Shown: positions 53,930-62,769 of the stretch, piece after piece | How positions within the stretch are numbered: the first letter of the stretch is position 1 | Layout: each line of letters begins with the position of its first letter | NCBI GenBank assembly: GCA_024401275.1 | Contig: JAKSLJ010000018.1 | Coordinates: 1-62,969, forward strand | Direction of reading: 5' to 3' | Length of the DNA stretch: 62,969 nt | Origin: Bacteroidaceae bacterium | GTDB taxonomy: Bacteria; Bacteroidota; Bacteroidia; Bacteroidales; Bacteroidaceae | Position numbers and translations under genes: made by a program | The notes under the pieces: generated by a model | What the model was told of the DNA's origin: nothing | Seen by the model: the letters and a program-made list of their open reading frames with translations, nothing else | Databases searched by the model: none

Positions 53930-54324
53930 TTGATGCCGCGAAAGAAGCCACCTACAGTTCTTATGCTCCATACTCAAACTTCAATGTAGGTGCTGCACTT
54001 TTGCTGAAAGACGGCACAATCGTAAAAGGAGCAAACCAGGAAAATGCTGCGTTCGGCGCTGGCACATGTGCTGAGCGCTCGGCTATTTTCGGCGCTCAGT
54101 CCAATTATCCGCAACTTGCTGTTGATGCCATTGCCATTGCAGCAAGAAATGCTGAAGGTTTTCTGAAAAAGCCAATTTCGCCATGCGGTATCTGCCGACA
54201 AGCTATCGTAGAACTTGAACAACGCTACAAACAGAAGGTTCGAGCCATGATGTATGGCGAGGAAATCATTTACATTGTTGACTCCGTAAAAGACTTACTG
54301 CCACTCTGTTTTGAGGAATTCTAA
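53863..54324 (+). CDS. cdd: Cytidine deaminase
   Basis: A 153-residue enzyme for pyrimidine salvage. The zinc site is complete: CAERSAIFG (Cys plus catalytic Glu) and PCGICRQAIVEL (two Cys). YSSYAPYSNFNVGAALLLKDG is the family's substrate loop. The size is that of the homotetrameric class. The start at 53863 lies inside the end of the beta-helix gene, a 67-base overlap, so translation may be coupled. Confidence 0.93.
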   Translation: MLLTINITEKLYEELSPEEKVLIDAAKEATYSSYAPYSNFNVGAALLLKDGTIVKGANQENAAFGAGTCAERSAIFGAQSNYPQLAVDAIAIAARNAEGFLKKPISPCGICRQAIVELEQRYKQKVRAMMYGEEIIYIVDSVKDLLPLCFEEF

Positions 54325-54399
54325 GGGGTCTTGGTTGCTTTTACGCAAGCAAGTGTGATAATTATTATTATTACACATTAATTATATATAGATTTTTTG

Positions 54400-54407
54400 T
54401 AACTTTG
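54400..54407 (+). promoter_or_regulatory. -7 element for tsaD
   Basis: TAACTTTG, 8 bases before the tsaD ATG, preceded by an AT-rich tract (54355-54395). It would give a very short leader. Confidence 0.5.
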
Positions 54408-54415
54408 CAGCCATT

Positions 54416-55444
54416 ATGACAAACGATAATTGCTGCATACTTGCTATTGAATCCTCTTGCGATGACACTTCGGCCGCTGTTATGCGCGACGGAGTGCTGC
54501 TCTCTAATGTGACTGCTTCGCAAAAAGTTCACGAAAACTACGGCGGTGTTGTGCCGGAACTTGCATCTCGTGCCCACCAGCAGAACGTAGTGCCGGTAAT
54601 ACATGAAGCTCTCAAACAAGCCGGTGTTGACAAGAGTGAGCTCTCTGCTATTGCATTCACTCGCGGACCTGGTCTTATGGGTTCGCTGCTCGTTGGTGTG
54701 AGCATGGCAAAAGGAATGGCAAGAAGTCTTAATATTCCGCTCATTGACGTAAACCACCTACAAGGTCATGTCATGGCGCATTTTATCCGTTCAAAGGAAG
54801 ACGGAGATGAAGCCGTTTTCCCTCCTTTCCCTTTTCTTTGTCTTCTCGTAAGCGGCGGCAACTCGCAGATTATCAAGGTTAGCGCATACGATAAGATGGA
54901 AATTCTCGGTCAGACAATCGACGATGCTGCCGGCGAAGCTATTGACAAATGTTCCAAGGTAATGGGCTTGGGCTATCCTGGCGGACCAATCATCGACCGA
55001 CTTGCACGTCAGGGAAATCCAAAAGCGTTTGCGTTTGCAAAGCCAAACATCAAAGATCTCAACTACAGTTTCAGTGGACTAAAGACAAGTTTTCTTTATA
55101 GCCTGAACAAATGGCTTGAGGAAGATCCTGACTTTGTGGAGCATCACAAAGAAGATCTCGCAGCTAGCCTGGAATATACTATCGTAGAGATTCTGATGAA
55201 GAAGCTTCGTCTTGCCGTAAAGCAGACAGGCATAAAGCATGTTGCTGTTGCTGGCGGTGTTAGTGCAAACAACGGACTTCGCAACGCTTTCCATGACCAT
55301 GCAAAGCGCTACGGATGGAAGATTTATATTCCGAAATTCTCTTACACCACAGACAATGCAGCAATGATTGCTTCTGCCGCAACATTCAAATACAAAAACA
55401 AGGAGTTCTGCCCTATTGACGCACCTGCTTATTCCAAGGTATAA
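54416..55444 (+). CDS. tsaD: tRNA N6-threonylcarbamoyladenosine transferase
   Basis: A 342-residue ASKHA-fold protein. It shows the opening ILAIESSCDDTSAAVMRDG, SRAHQQ-like ELASRAHQQNVVPVI, FTRGPGLMGSLLVG, the iron-binding HLQGH motif in VNHLQGHVMAHF, LVSGGNSQI, and VAGGVSANNGLR. It completes t6A modification at position 37 of ANN-decoding tRNAs with TsaB, TsaC and TsaE, which are elsewhere. It probably starts a transcript with the phospholipase-like gene. Confidence 0.96.
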   Translation: MTNDNCCILAIESSCDDTSAAVMRDGVLLSNVTASQKVHENYGGVVPELASRAHQQNVVPVIHEALKQAGVDKSELSAIAFTRGPGLMGSLLVGVSMAKGMARSLNIPLIDVNHLQGHVMAHFIRSKEDGDEAVFPPFPFLCLLVSGGNSQIIKVSAYDKMEILGQTIDDAAGEAIDKCSKVMGLGYPGGPIIDRLARQGNPKAFAFAKPNIKDLNYSFSGLKTSFLYSLNKWLEEDPDFVEHHKEDLAASLEYTIVEILMKKLRLAVKQTGIKHVAVAGGVSANNGLRNAFHDHAKRYGWKIYIPKFSYTTDNAAMIASAATFKYKNKEFCPIDAPAYSKV

Positions 55445-55483
55445 AGCCATTCCCACCCTCCTCTACAAGGGAAGGATACAATA

Positions 55484-56776
55484 ATGACCAATATAGCAAA
55501 ATACATATTATCAATCATCTGCCTGGCATTCTCGCTCTATGCTTCTGCACAAAAAATGTCTGACAATGAGAGTACCGACTCCATTGTCAAGCATATTCTT
55601 GAGCAGTCAGGTGTCAGCTTCTCTGACAACAACAGCATCACGCTTCTTGAGAACGGACAGGAAAAGTTTGACGATATGTTTGCAGCGATAAGAAATGCCA
55701 AGGAATCTGTCCATCTGGAATACTTCAATTTCCGCAACGACTCTATCGCAAACTTGCTTTTCGACCTTCTTGCAGAAAAAGTGAAACAAGGTGTTGAAGT
55801 ACGTGCGCTATACGATTCATTCGGCAATTCTTCCAACAATCGTCCTCTGAAAAACAGGCACTTGCGTAGCATTCGTGAACGCGGCATAGAGATATATGAG
55901 TTTGATCCCATAGCATTTCCTTGGGTAAACCATGTGTTTAGTCGTGACCATCGCAAGATTGTTATCATAGACGGCAGAATCGCCTACACTGGCGGCATGA
56001 ATGTTGCCGACTATTACATCAAAGGAACAAAGGTTGTTGGCGAATGGTGCGATATGCATTGTCGACTTCAAGGCAATGAGGTAAACACGCTGCAAAGCAT
56101 ATTTCTCCGTATTTGGAACAAAACAAGCGGACAGAATGTCGGCGGCGAGAAGTATTACCACTGCCTTGCCAATGCTGATTACATCACGCACAACTTGAAA
56201 CAGGACAAAACCTCTACGGCAGGAAAGAAGTTGGTTGGCATCGTAAACCGCGAGCCAGGTCGCACACCGGAAGCCATACGCCAGTTCTACCTCGCTGCAA
56301 TAAACAACGCAAAAGACAGCATAAGGATTATCAATCCGTACTTTACGCTTATCAGTTCGGTAAAGAAAGCTCTGAATCGCGCCATCAAACGAGGCGTTAA
56401 AGTTGAAATCCTGATTAGCAAAAACAGCGATGTTCCTCTCACTCCCGATGCGGGATTCTACAATGCTCACAAGCTTATGCGCCGCGGAGCAACAGTCTGG
56501 ATTTTTGAAGGCGGCTTCCACCACACAAAGATTCTGATGGTTGACGGAAAGGTCTGTACGGTAGGAAGTGCCAATCTTGATGCTCGCGCACTTCGTTTCG
56601 ACTACGAAGAGATTGCGGTTATACTTGACAAAGAGACAACCAATCAATTGAACTGCATCTTTGACAGGAACAAAAAGCGCAGTTTTCTGCTGACACAAGA
56701 GTCATGGAACAAATGGCAGACACGCTGGACAAAGACACGCGGTTGGTTCGGGCATCTGCTTGCGCCTTGGCTGTAA
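55484..56776 (+). CDS. Secreted phospholipase D / cardiolipin synthase-like protein
   Basis: A 430-residue protein with both HKD motifs: HRKIVIIDG in the sequence FSRDHRKIVIIDGRIAYTGG (about residue 155) and HTKILMVDG (about residue 346, followed by KVCTVGSANLD). Cardiolipin synthases normally have two N-terminal membrane helices; here there is a single cleavable-looking signal (MTNIAKYILSIICLAFSLYASAQ), so the enzyme may be periplasmic. It could join two phospholipids, transfer phosphatidyl groups, or hydrolyse lipid. It lies 39 bases after tsaD. Confidence 0.87.
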   Translation: MTNIAKYILSIICLAFSLYASAQKMSDNESTDSIVKHILEQSGVSFSDNNSITLLENGQEKFDDMFAAIRNAKESVHLEYFNFRNDSIANLLFDLLAEKVKQGVEVRALYDSFGNSSNNRPLKNRHLRSIRERGIEIYEFDPIAFPWVNHVFSRDHRKIVIIDGRIAYTGGMNVADYYIKGTKVVGEWCDMHCRLQGNEVNTLQSIFLRIWNKTSGQNVGGEKYYHCLANADYITHNLKQDKTSTAGKKLVGIVNREPGRTPEAIRQFYLAAINNAKDSIRIINPYFTLISSVKKALNRAIKRGVKVEILISKNSDVPLTPDAGFYNAHKLMRRGATVWIFEGGFHHTKILMVDGKVCTVGSANLDARALRFDYEEIAVILDKETTNQLNCIFDRNKKRSFLLTQESWNKWQTRWTKTRGWFGHLLAPWL

Positions 56777-56808
56777 ATATCATCACATAAACATTGTTTC
56801 CAAAATTG

Positions 56809-56831
56809 TGTAGGGCGAGGATTTCCGAGCC
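56809..56831. repeat. Half copy of the 17591 inverted repeat
   Basis: Twenty-three bases identical to the left arm at 17593-17615, in the same orientation, without the second arm. Confidence 0.85.
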
Positions 56832-56855
56832 TTCATAATATATAAATAAAAAAAC

Positions 56856-58091
56856 ATGAACGAATACGAGATAATGGCCCCAGTGGGCTCACGAGAAAGT
56901 TTGGCAGCAGCTATCCAAGCTGGTGCTGACTCCATATATTTCGGCATTGAGCACCTCAACATGCGTTCTCACTCGGCTTCCGTTTTCACAATAGACGACC
57001 TCAGAGATATCGCAGCGCAATGTAATGAGAAAGGAATAAAGACCTACCTTACCGTAAACACAATCATCTACGGCGAGGACATTCCGCTCATGCACAAAAT
57101 TGTTGATGCGGCAAAGGAAGCACAGATTTCAGCCATCATCGCAAGTGATGTTGCCGTGATGAGCTATTGCAACAAGATTGGCCAGGAAGTTCATCTCTCT
57201 ACCCAGCTCAACATCTCCAATATTGAGGCTCTACGCTTTTATGCTCAGTTTGCGGATGTAGTCGTTCTTGCACGTGAACTGAATATGGACCAAGTGGCAG
57301 AAATCTACAAGCAAGCAAAAGAAGAAAACATCTGCGGACCTTCAGGTCAGCCTATCCGCATAGAAATGTTCTGCCACGGAGCCCTTTGCATGGCTATCAG
57401 CGGCAAATGCTATCTCTCGCTCCAAAACACAGGCAAGAGTGCCAACCGTGGTGCTTGTATGCAAATTTGTCGTCGTCGCTACATCGTAACAGACGCAGAG
57501 ACTGGCAATGAACTTGAAGTGGACAACAAGTACATCATGAGTCCTAAAGACTTAAAGACTATCCGCTTCATCGACCGCATGATGGAAAGTGGCGTTCGCG
57601 TTTTCAAGATTGAAGGTCGTGCTCGTTCTGCAGAGTATGTTTATACTGTTGTACAATGCTACAAAGAAGCCATAAAGAGCGTGCTTGACGGCACATTCAC
57701 AGACGAAAAGAAAGACGAATGGGACAAGCGCCTCGCAACAGTCTTCAACCGCGGTTTCTGGGACGGCTACTATCAAGGTCAGACCATGGGCGAATGGAAT
57801 CAGAACTACGGTTCTGCGGCTACAGAGAAGAAAGTCTATGTCGGAAAAGGCATGAAGTATTTCAGCAAGATTGGCGTAGCAGAATTCCTTATCGAAGCAG
57901 CAGAACTTGACAAAGGCGACAAGATTCTCATCACCGGTCCGACAACTGGCGTCATTTATCTCAATGCCGACGAAATCCGCTATGATCTAAAGCCTGTTGA
58001 CAAAGCTACAAAAGGTCAGCGCATTTCAATCGCCGTTCCAGACAAAGTTCGTCCAAGCGATAAACTCTATAAGTTAGTAGCGACAAAATAA
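56856..58091 (+). CDS. Peptidase U32 family protein
   Basis: A 411-residue protein. It begins YEIMAPVGSRESLAAAIQAGADSIYFG (TIM-barrel start) and carries the U32 signature EMFCHGALCMAISGKCYLS at about residues 170-188, then GACMQICRRRY with further cysteines. U32 members include RlhA and TrhP/TrhO-like proteins that hydroxylate 23S rRNA or tRNA, and some called collagenase-like. The cysteine set suggests an iron-sulfur cluster. The truth of any peptidase activity is unclear. Confidence 0.9.
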   Translation: MNEYEIMAPVGSRESLAAAIQAGADSIYFGIEHLNMRSHSASVFTIDDLRDIAAQCNEKGIKTYLTVNTIIYGEDIPLMHKIVDAAKEAQISAIIASDVAVMSYCNKIGQEVHLSTQLNISNIEALRFYAQFADVVVLARELNMDQVAEIYKQAKEENICGPSGQPIRIEMFCHGALCMAISGKCYLSLQNTGKSANRGACMQICRRRYIVTDAETGNELEVDNKYIMSPKDLKTIRFIDRMMESGVRVFKIEGRARSAEYVYTVVQCYKEAIKSVLDGTFTDEKKDEWDKRLATVFNRGFWDGYYQGQTMGEWNQNYGSAATEKKVYVGKGMKYFSKIGVAEFLIEAAELDKGDKILITGPTTGVIYLNADEIRYDLKPVDKATKGQRISIAVPDKVRPSDKLYKLVATK

Positions 58092-58162
58092 GATTTCGGA
58101 AATTGTAAATCCGTTAATGGTAAATCTGTAAATTGTAAATCCGTAAATTGTGAATTAATAAG

Positions 58163-58585
58163 ATGACAATCCAAGAACTCCAAAACGAAGTAATAGAAGA
58201 ATTCCAGGACTTTGACGACTGGATGGACAAATACCAACTCCTCATTGACCTCGGCTCAGACCAAGCTCCACTTGACGAAAAGTATAAGACTCCTGAAAAC
58301 CTCATCGATGGTTGCCAAAGCCGCGTGTGGCTTCAGGCAGACTACGACAAAGAGGAAGACAAGATTACCTTCCAGGCAGAGAGCGACGCACTTATCGTAA
58401 AAGGCATCGTTGCCCTTCTCATTCGTGTCCTCAATGGTCATTCACCACAAGAAATCATCGATGCTGATATGAATTTCCTTGACGAGATAGGACTGAAAGA
58501 CCACCTCTCTCCTACTCGCTCTAACGGACTTCTCGCAATGGTCAAGAAGATGAAGGCATACGCAATCGCCTTCTCTTTGAAATAA
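58163..58585 (+). CDS. sufE: SufE-like cysteine desulfurase activator
   Basis: A 140-residue protein: IEEFQDFDDWMDKYQLLIDL, then NLIDGCQSRVWLQADYD with the sulfur-accepting Cys, and IVALLIRVLNGHSPQEI. It takes sulfane sulfur from SufS and passes it to the SufBCD scaffold. It stands apart from any suf operon in the window. The gap before it (58092-58162) is made of GTAAATC/GTAAATT tandem units. Confidence 0.93.
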   Translation: MTIQELQNEVIEEFQDFDDWMDKYQLLIDLGSDQAPLDEKYKTPENLIDGCQSRVWLQADYDKEEDKITFQAESDALIVKGIVALLIRVLNGHSPQEIIDADMNFLDEIGLKDHLSPTRSNGLLAMVKKMKAYAIAFSLK

Positions 58586-58591
58586 GCACAC

Positions 58592-58624
58592 AACGGACTG
58601 GCAACTAAACCAGTCCGTTTTTTC
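58592..58624 (+). terminator. Terminator after sufE
   Basis: AACGGACTGG (58592-58601) pairs with CCAGTCCGTT (58610-58619), followed by TTTTT. Confidence 0.8.
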
Positions 58625-58700
58625 ATACCAAATAAAACAAGTATTCTGCAAAGAAGAGTAGAAAAAGGAATAGTTATTCGCATAAGTTCCGAAAACATCG

Positions 58701-58708
58701 TACCTTTG
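58701..58708 (+). promoter_or_regulatory. -7 element for the thiamine operon
   Basis: TACCTTTG, 24 bases upstream of the TPP aptamer. Confidence 0.6.
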
Positions 58709-58731
58709 CACCGACAAACAAACAGTTTGTT

Positions 58732-58818
<87 letters not shown>

Positions 58819-58894
58819 TTCGTGTAACTATTTGCAGTGCCTTTATATATATTAATGTATAAGAACGGCGCTGTAGGTCTTTATTATTTCATTA

Positions 58895-61240
58895 ATGAAG
58901 AAATTCTTTATTCTAATGTCTCTTGCCTTGGCAGGAACACAGGTCGTGTGCGCTGACGAAGAGACAGATTCACTGAAAGCTGCACAGCTTCAGGAAATTG
59001 TAGTAAAAGGTGTTCGTGCAAACGCAAATGCACCTTTTGCAGTAACAAACATCAATCGCTCTCAGCTCAACGACTTCTCCAAGACAGGTCAGGAGCTTCC
59101 ATTCCTTTTTGCTCAGACACCAGGTGTTCTTGCATGGGGCGAGAACGGTCTCGGCACAGGTACTGCCTACATGCGTATTCGTGGTGCAGGCGATTCTCGT
59201 ATCAACGTTACTCTCGACGGTGTGCCTTTGAATTCGCCAGAAGACCAGTGCGTATTCTGGGCTAACATGAACAGCTACGCTTCTCTTCTCGGTTCTGTTC
59301 AGATTCAGCGCGGTGTCGGTACATCTACCAATGGTGACGGTGCTTTCGGCGGTACAGTTTCTCTTTCTAGCAAGACTCCAGCAACATCTCCAATGGCAGA
59401 GGTAACAGGTAGCTACGGTTCGTACAACACATGGCGTGCTGGTGCTACTTTCTCTACTGGTCTTATCGGCAATCACTTCATCTTCGACGGTGCTTACCAC
59501 GAGACAAATACTGACGGATACATACACGGTACTGCTGGTCGCTCAGGTTCTTACTACGGCGGTCTTACTTGGCTTGCAGACAACTTCACTATCCGCTACA
59601 AAAACATCGGAAACTTCGAAAAGACAGGTCAGGCATGGAATGGTGTTATAGCTGGTGACTATGACGGCAATGTTCTTTGGGACGACAACGGCGTACCTGC
59701 TGTTGCAAGCGCAAACTACTCTACTCTCTACAAGCTTGGCTACGGTAAGTTCAATTCCCTCGTAGAGAACATTGAGTACGACTATGCAGGAAATCTCACA
59801 GCTACTCCTTACAAACTCAACGACGGCAGCACTTGGAAGAAGACAACAGACAACTTCTGGCAGAACCACAACATCCTTTCTGCTGCTTGGAACATCTCAG
59901 ACGCTCTCTCTACTACAGCTTCTCTCCACTACACTCACGGCTACGGCTACTACCGCGAGTTCAAGTTCAACAACAAGTTCTCAAAGTACGGTCTTGAAAA
60001 CTTCACAAAGTCTGACGGCTCAACTCTCAAGAAGACTGACTTCATCCGCGAGAAGGGGCTGAAGCAGGATTCTTACGGTGCTGTGTGGAACATCAACTAT
60101 CAGTCGGAAGATATTGACATCATCGGCGGTCTTAACTACCAGCACTTCGGCGGAAACCACTTCGGTTACCTCACTTACATGGGCGACAAAGAGGCTGCGG
60201 CTCATTATCTTGCGAATGGCGACTTGAAGTACTACGATTCTGACGCTACTAAAAATGATTTCTCTGCTTTTGCTAAGGCTACATTCCACATCAACTCTAT
60301 GTGGGACGCATTCGCTGATCTTCAGTATCGTATGGTAACTTACAAGACTGACGGCTATAACGACAAGTACTACGGAGCTAACGAAAAGCACTTCCTTGAC
60401 ATTGACAAGAAGTACAACTTCTTCAATCCTAAAGCTGGTTTCATGTTCCATGACAACGGTCATAAGGCTTATGCTTCTGTAGCAATGAGCAACCGCGAGC
60501 CAGAGCGTAACAACTTCACAGACAACGGAAAGTACGATGCTCCAGAGGCTGAGCAGCTCTTTGATGTTGAAGCTGGCTACGAGTATAAGGCTAACAATTG
60601 GAATGTTGGCTTCAACCTCTACTACATGGACTACAAAAACCAGTTTGTCCAGACAGGCGAACTCTCTGACATCGGTGAGGCTCTCACTACAAACATTGAC
60701 AAGTCTTACCGCATGGGTATTGAACTCACAGCTGGCGTTGATCTCTGCTCTTGGTTGAACGCTTCTGCAAACCTCGCTCTCTCACAGAACAAGGTTAAGG
60801 ATTTCACAGAAAAGGTTGAAGGATATGACGCAGAGTGGAACGACAAGGTTTACGAAAACCACTACGACAACACCACCCTCGCATACTCTCCAAGCGCAAT
60901 CGGAAACTTCTTCCTCACAGCTCACTACAAGGGCTTCCGCGCAACATGGCACACAGGTGGTGTTAGCGACATGTACTTCGACAACTCTGAGAGCAACGAT
61001 CGCAAGCTTCCTGGCTACAGCGTATCAAATGTCGCTCTCAGTCAGACATTCAATATCGGCAAGGCTATCAAGCAGATTGTTCTCGGTGTAAATGCAAACA
61101 ACATCTTCAACCGTCACTACGCTGCTAACGGTTTCGTATGGTATCAGTACTACAACACAGAGGGCAAGCGTCTCTCACACTGTAGCTACATTCCATCAGC
61201 TGGAACAACAGTCATGGCGAACATCACACTTCGATTCTAA
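58895..61240 (+). CDS. TonB-dependent thiamine receptor
   Basis: A 781-residue outer-membrane receptor. Signal MKKFFILMSLALAGTQVVCA; TonB box LQEIVVKG; plug with FLFAQTPGVLAWGENGLGTG, YMRIRGAGDSRINVTLDGVPLN and SVQIQRGVGTS; barrel closes with ...GTTVMANITLRF. The TPP riboswitch and the two downstream thiamine genes identify the likely substrate as thiamine or a phosphate ester. Such an OMR-PnuT-TPK arrangement is known in Bacteroidetes. High use of GCT, CTC and AAG codons suggests it can be strongly expressed. Confidence 0.93.
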   Translation: MKKFFILMSLALAGTQVVCADEETDSLKAAQLQEIVVKGVRANANAPFAVTNINRSQLNDFSKTGQELPFLFAQTPGVLAWGENGLGTGTAYMRIRGAGDSRINVTLDGVPLNSPEDQCVFWANMNSYASLLGSVQIQRGVGTSTNGDGAFGGTVSLSSKTPATSPMAEVTGSYGSYNTWRAGATFSTGLIGNHFIFDGAYHETNTDGYIHGTAGRSGSYYGGLTWLADNFTIRYKNIGNFEKTGQAWNGVIAGDYDGNVLWDDNGVPAVASANYSTLYKLGYGKFNSLVENIEYDYAGNLTATPYKLNDGSTWKKTTDNFWQNHNILSAAWNISDALSTTASLHYTHGYGYYREFKFNNKFSKYGLENFTKSDGSTLKKTDFIREKGLKQDSYGAVWNINYQSEDIDIIGGLNYQHFGGNHFGYLTYMGDKEAAAHYLANGDLKYYDSDATKNDFSAFAKATFHINSMWDAFADLQYRMVTYKTDGYNDKYYGANEKHFLDIDKKYNFFNPKAGFMFHDNGHKAYASVAMSNREPERNNFTDNGKYDAPEAEQLFDVEAGYEYKANNWNVGFNLYYMDYKNQFVQTGELSDIGEALTTNIDKSYRMGIELTAGVDLCSWLNASANLALSQNKVKDFTEKVEGYDAEWNDKVYENHYDNTTLAYSPSAIGNFFLTAHYKGFRATWHTGGVSDMYFDNSESNDRKLPGYSVSNVALSQTFNIGKAIKQIVLGVNANNIFNRHYAANGFVWYQYYNTEGKRLSHCSYIPSAGTTVMANITLRF

Positions 61241-61254
61241 CTAAAGGAGTTTAA

Positions 61255-61375
61255 GGGGAGGTAATGAGGAGGTAAAGGGAAGGTAAAGGGACAATACCTT
61301 AATTTTAAGGCTTCAAGTCAAATGTCTCTTTATCTCCTCCTTATCTTCTCTTTACCTCCTCTTTATCTCCCCGAG
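61255..61375. repeat. GGAGGTAAAG inverted repeat between receptor and pnuT
   Basis: A purine-rich arm (61255-61290, repeats of GGAGGTAAAGG) faces a pyrimidine-rich arm (61324-61373, repeats of CTTTACCTCC and TTATCTCC) around a CCTTAATTTTAAGG palindrome. The arms pair imperfectly over 40 or so bases. It may terminate or modulate read-through into pnuT. Confidence 0.75.
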
Positions 61376-61385
61376 CTTTGAATAT

Positions 61386-62045
61386 ATGCTTGAATTTATA
61401 ACGGCCCATGGGCTCGACATATTCACAACCATACTCGGCTTGATTTATATTCTCCTTGAGTATAAAGCAAGTATTTGGCTGTGGCTAGTAGGCATCATCA
61501 TGCCAGCCCTCGACATCATTCTTTACTGGCAGTATGGACTTTACGGTGATTCTGCCATGGCTGTCTATTACATGCTCGCCGCCATCTACGGCTGGATTGC
61601 ATGGCGTTTCTTCAAGAGCAAGACAAACGGCAAAGAAGCCACCGTTCACGCCGCTTCTCCGGCAGGCAAAGAAGCCCCTGTGTCCGAAGCGTCAGCTTCG
61701 GATTCAACCGCCGGCATCTCCCGCATGCCGCTCCGCACCTACTTCCCTGCCTTCGCCTTCTTCGCCTTCGCTTGGGCTATAACCTACTACGTCCTTGCCA
61801 ACTACACCAACAGCACCGTCCCTGTCCTCGACGCCTTCACCAACGCACTTAGCTTCGTAGGCCTTTGGGCATTGGCAAAGAAATACATCGAGCAATGGTT
61901 CTTCTGGATCATCGTTGACGCCATCTGCTGTTATCTTTACATCATCAAAGGCATTCCGTTCAAGGCTTTCCTCTATGGTCTTTATGTAGTCATCGCCGTT
62001 GCCGGCTACTTCAAATGGAAGAAGCTTGCAGCACAAAAATCATAA
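61386..62045 (+). CDS. pnuT: PnuT-type thiamine transporter with inserted repeat
   Basis: A 219-residue PnuC-family membrane protein with about seven helices. The N-terminal half has AHGLDIFTTILGLIYILLEYK and DIILYWQYGLYGDSAMAVYYM; the C-terminal half has KYIEQWFFWIIVDAICCYLYI (the substrate-site aromatic/Asp pattern). Riboswitch context makes thiamine the likely cargo, as in known Bacteroidetes PnuT. Between halves (about residues 80-115) lies a hydrophilic stretch HAASPAGKEAPVSEASASDS whose DNA is the dispersed palindrome, in frame. It may make a longer cytoplasmic or periplasmic loop without breaking the protein. Confidence 0.9.
   Translation: MLEFITAHGLDIFTTILGLIYILLEYKASIWLWLVGIIMPALDIILYWQYGLYGDSAMAVYYMLAAIYGWIAWRFFKSKTNGKEATVHAASPAGKEAPVSEASASDSTAGISRMPLRTYFPAFAFFAFAWAITYYVLANYTNSTVPVLDAFTNALSFVGLWALAKKYIEQWFFWIIVDAICCYLYIIKGIPFKAFLYGLYVVIAVAGYFKWKKLAAQKS
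61674..61702. repeat. Dispersed palindrome inside pnuT, copy 2
   Basis: Twenty-six of 29 bases match the copies at 9747 and 62078; two C-to-T changes and the final base differ. The hairpin arms CCGAAGC/GCTTCGG are kept. It is translated as APVSEASASD. Confidence 0.85.
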
Positions 62046-62077
62046 ATCATAAATCATTTAGCCCCAAAACAGTATTA

Positions 62078-62106
62078 GCCCCCGTGCCCGAAGCGTCAGC
62101 TTCGGG
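62078..62106. repeat. Dispersed palindrome, copy 3
   Basis: Identical to 9747-9775 over 29 bases. Both intergenic copies are followed by AATAA or ATAAATCAT-type spacers. Lies between pnuT and the kinase gene. Confidence 0.88.
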
Positions 62107-62127
62107 TCCATAAATCATACATCATAA

Positions 62128-62766
62128 ATGCAAAATGTAATTGTTCTTGCCGACGGCGATTTCCCCACCTCCCCTACTCCATTGAAGCTGCTTTCCGAAG
62201 CCGCTTTCGTCTGTTGCTGCGACGGTGCGGCGGAGAAACTCATCGCTCACGGTCGCATTCCGGATGCCATTGTAGGCGATGGCGACTCGCTTTCTGCCGC
62301 CTTCAAGCAAAGATACAAGCACATCATCCACGCGGAATCCGAGCAGGAATACAACGACCTCACCAAAGCCACACGCTACTGCATCTCACAAGGAGCCACA
62401 AGCATCATCTACCTCGGAGCCACCGGCAAGCGCGAAGACCATACCCTCGGCAACATCTCCCTGCTCTCTTTCTACAAGGAGACCTTCAGCATTGATGTTT
62501 CCATGTACACCGACTACGGCTTTTTCCTGGCATGCAACAGCGGCACTACAACCTTTTCTTCATTTCCACGCCAACAGGTCAGCATCTTCAACCTCAACTG
62601 CACTGCTATCTCCGCTGACAATCTCCGTTGGCAGCCATACGCATACAAACAACTCTGGCAAGGCACACTCAACGAAGCCACCGGCACTTCCTTCACAATA
62701 ACCGCCGACGGCAACTACATCACCTACCAAACCTACGCCCCAAAGTCGCTGAGTTTTACACCGTAA
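62128..62766 (+). CDS. thiN: Thiamine pyrophosphokinase
   Basis: A 212-residue kinase that makes TPP from thiamine and ATP. The motifs are CCDGAAEKLIAHGRIPDAIVG with GDGDSL, the SEQEYNDLTKA aspartate site, and GATGKREDHTLGNISLL. The C-terminal half is a small beta-sandwich domain (SIFNLNCTAISADNLRW). It completes the salvage route: TonB receptor, PnuT, then trapping by pyrophosphorylation. A long hairpin terminator follows. Confidence 0.93.
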   Translation: MQNVIVLADGDFPTSPTPLKLLSEAAFVCCCDGAAEKLIAHGRIPDAIVGDGDSLSAAFKQRYKHIIHAESEQEYNDLTKATRYCISQGATSIIYLGATGKREDHTLGNISLLSFYKETFSIDVSMYTDYGFFLACNSGTTTFSSFPRQQVSIFNLNCTAISADNLRWQPYAYKQLWQGTLNEATGTSFTITADGNYITYQTYAPKSLSFTP

Positions 62767-62769
62767 TCC

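Noticed and set aside
61600-61730. Frameshift in pnuT at the palindrome
   Set aside because: The frame runs through without stop and both halves keep transporter motifs.
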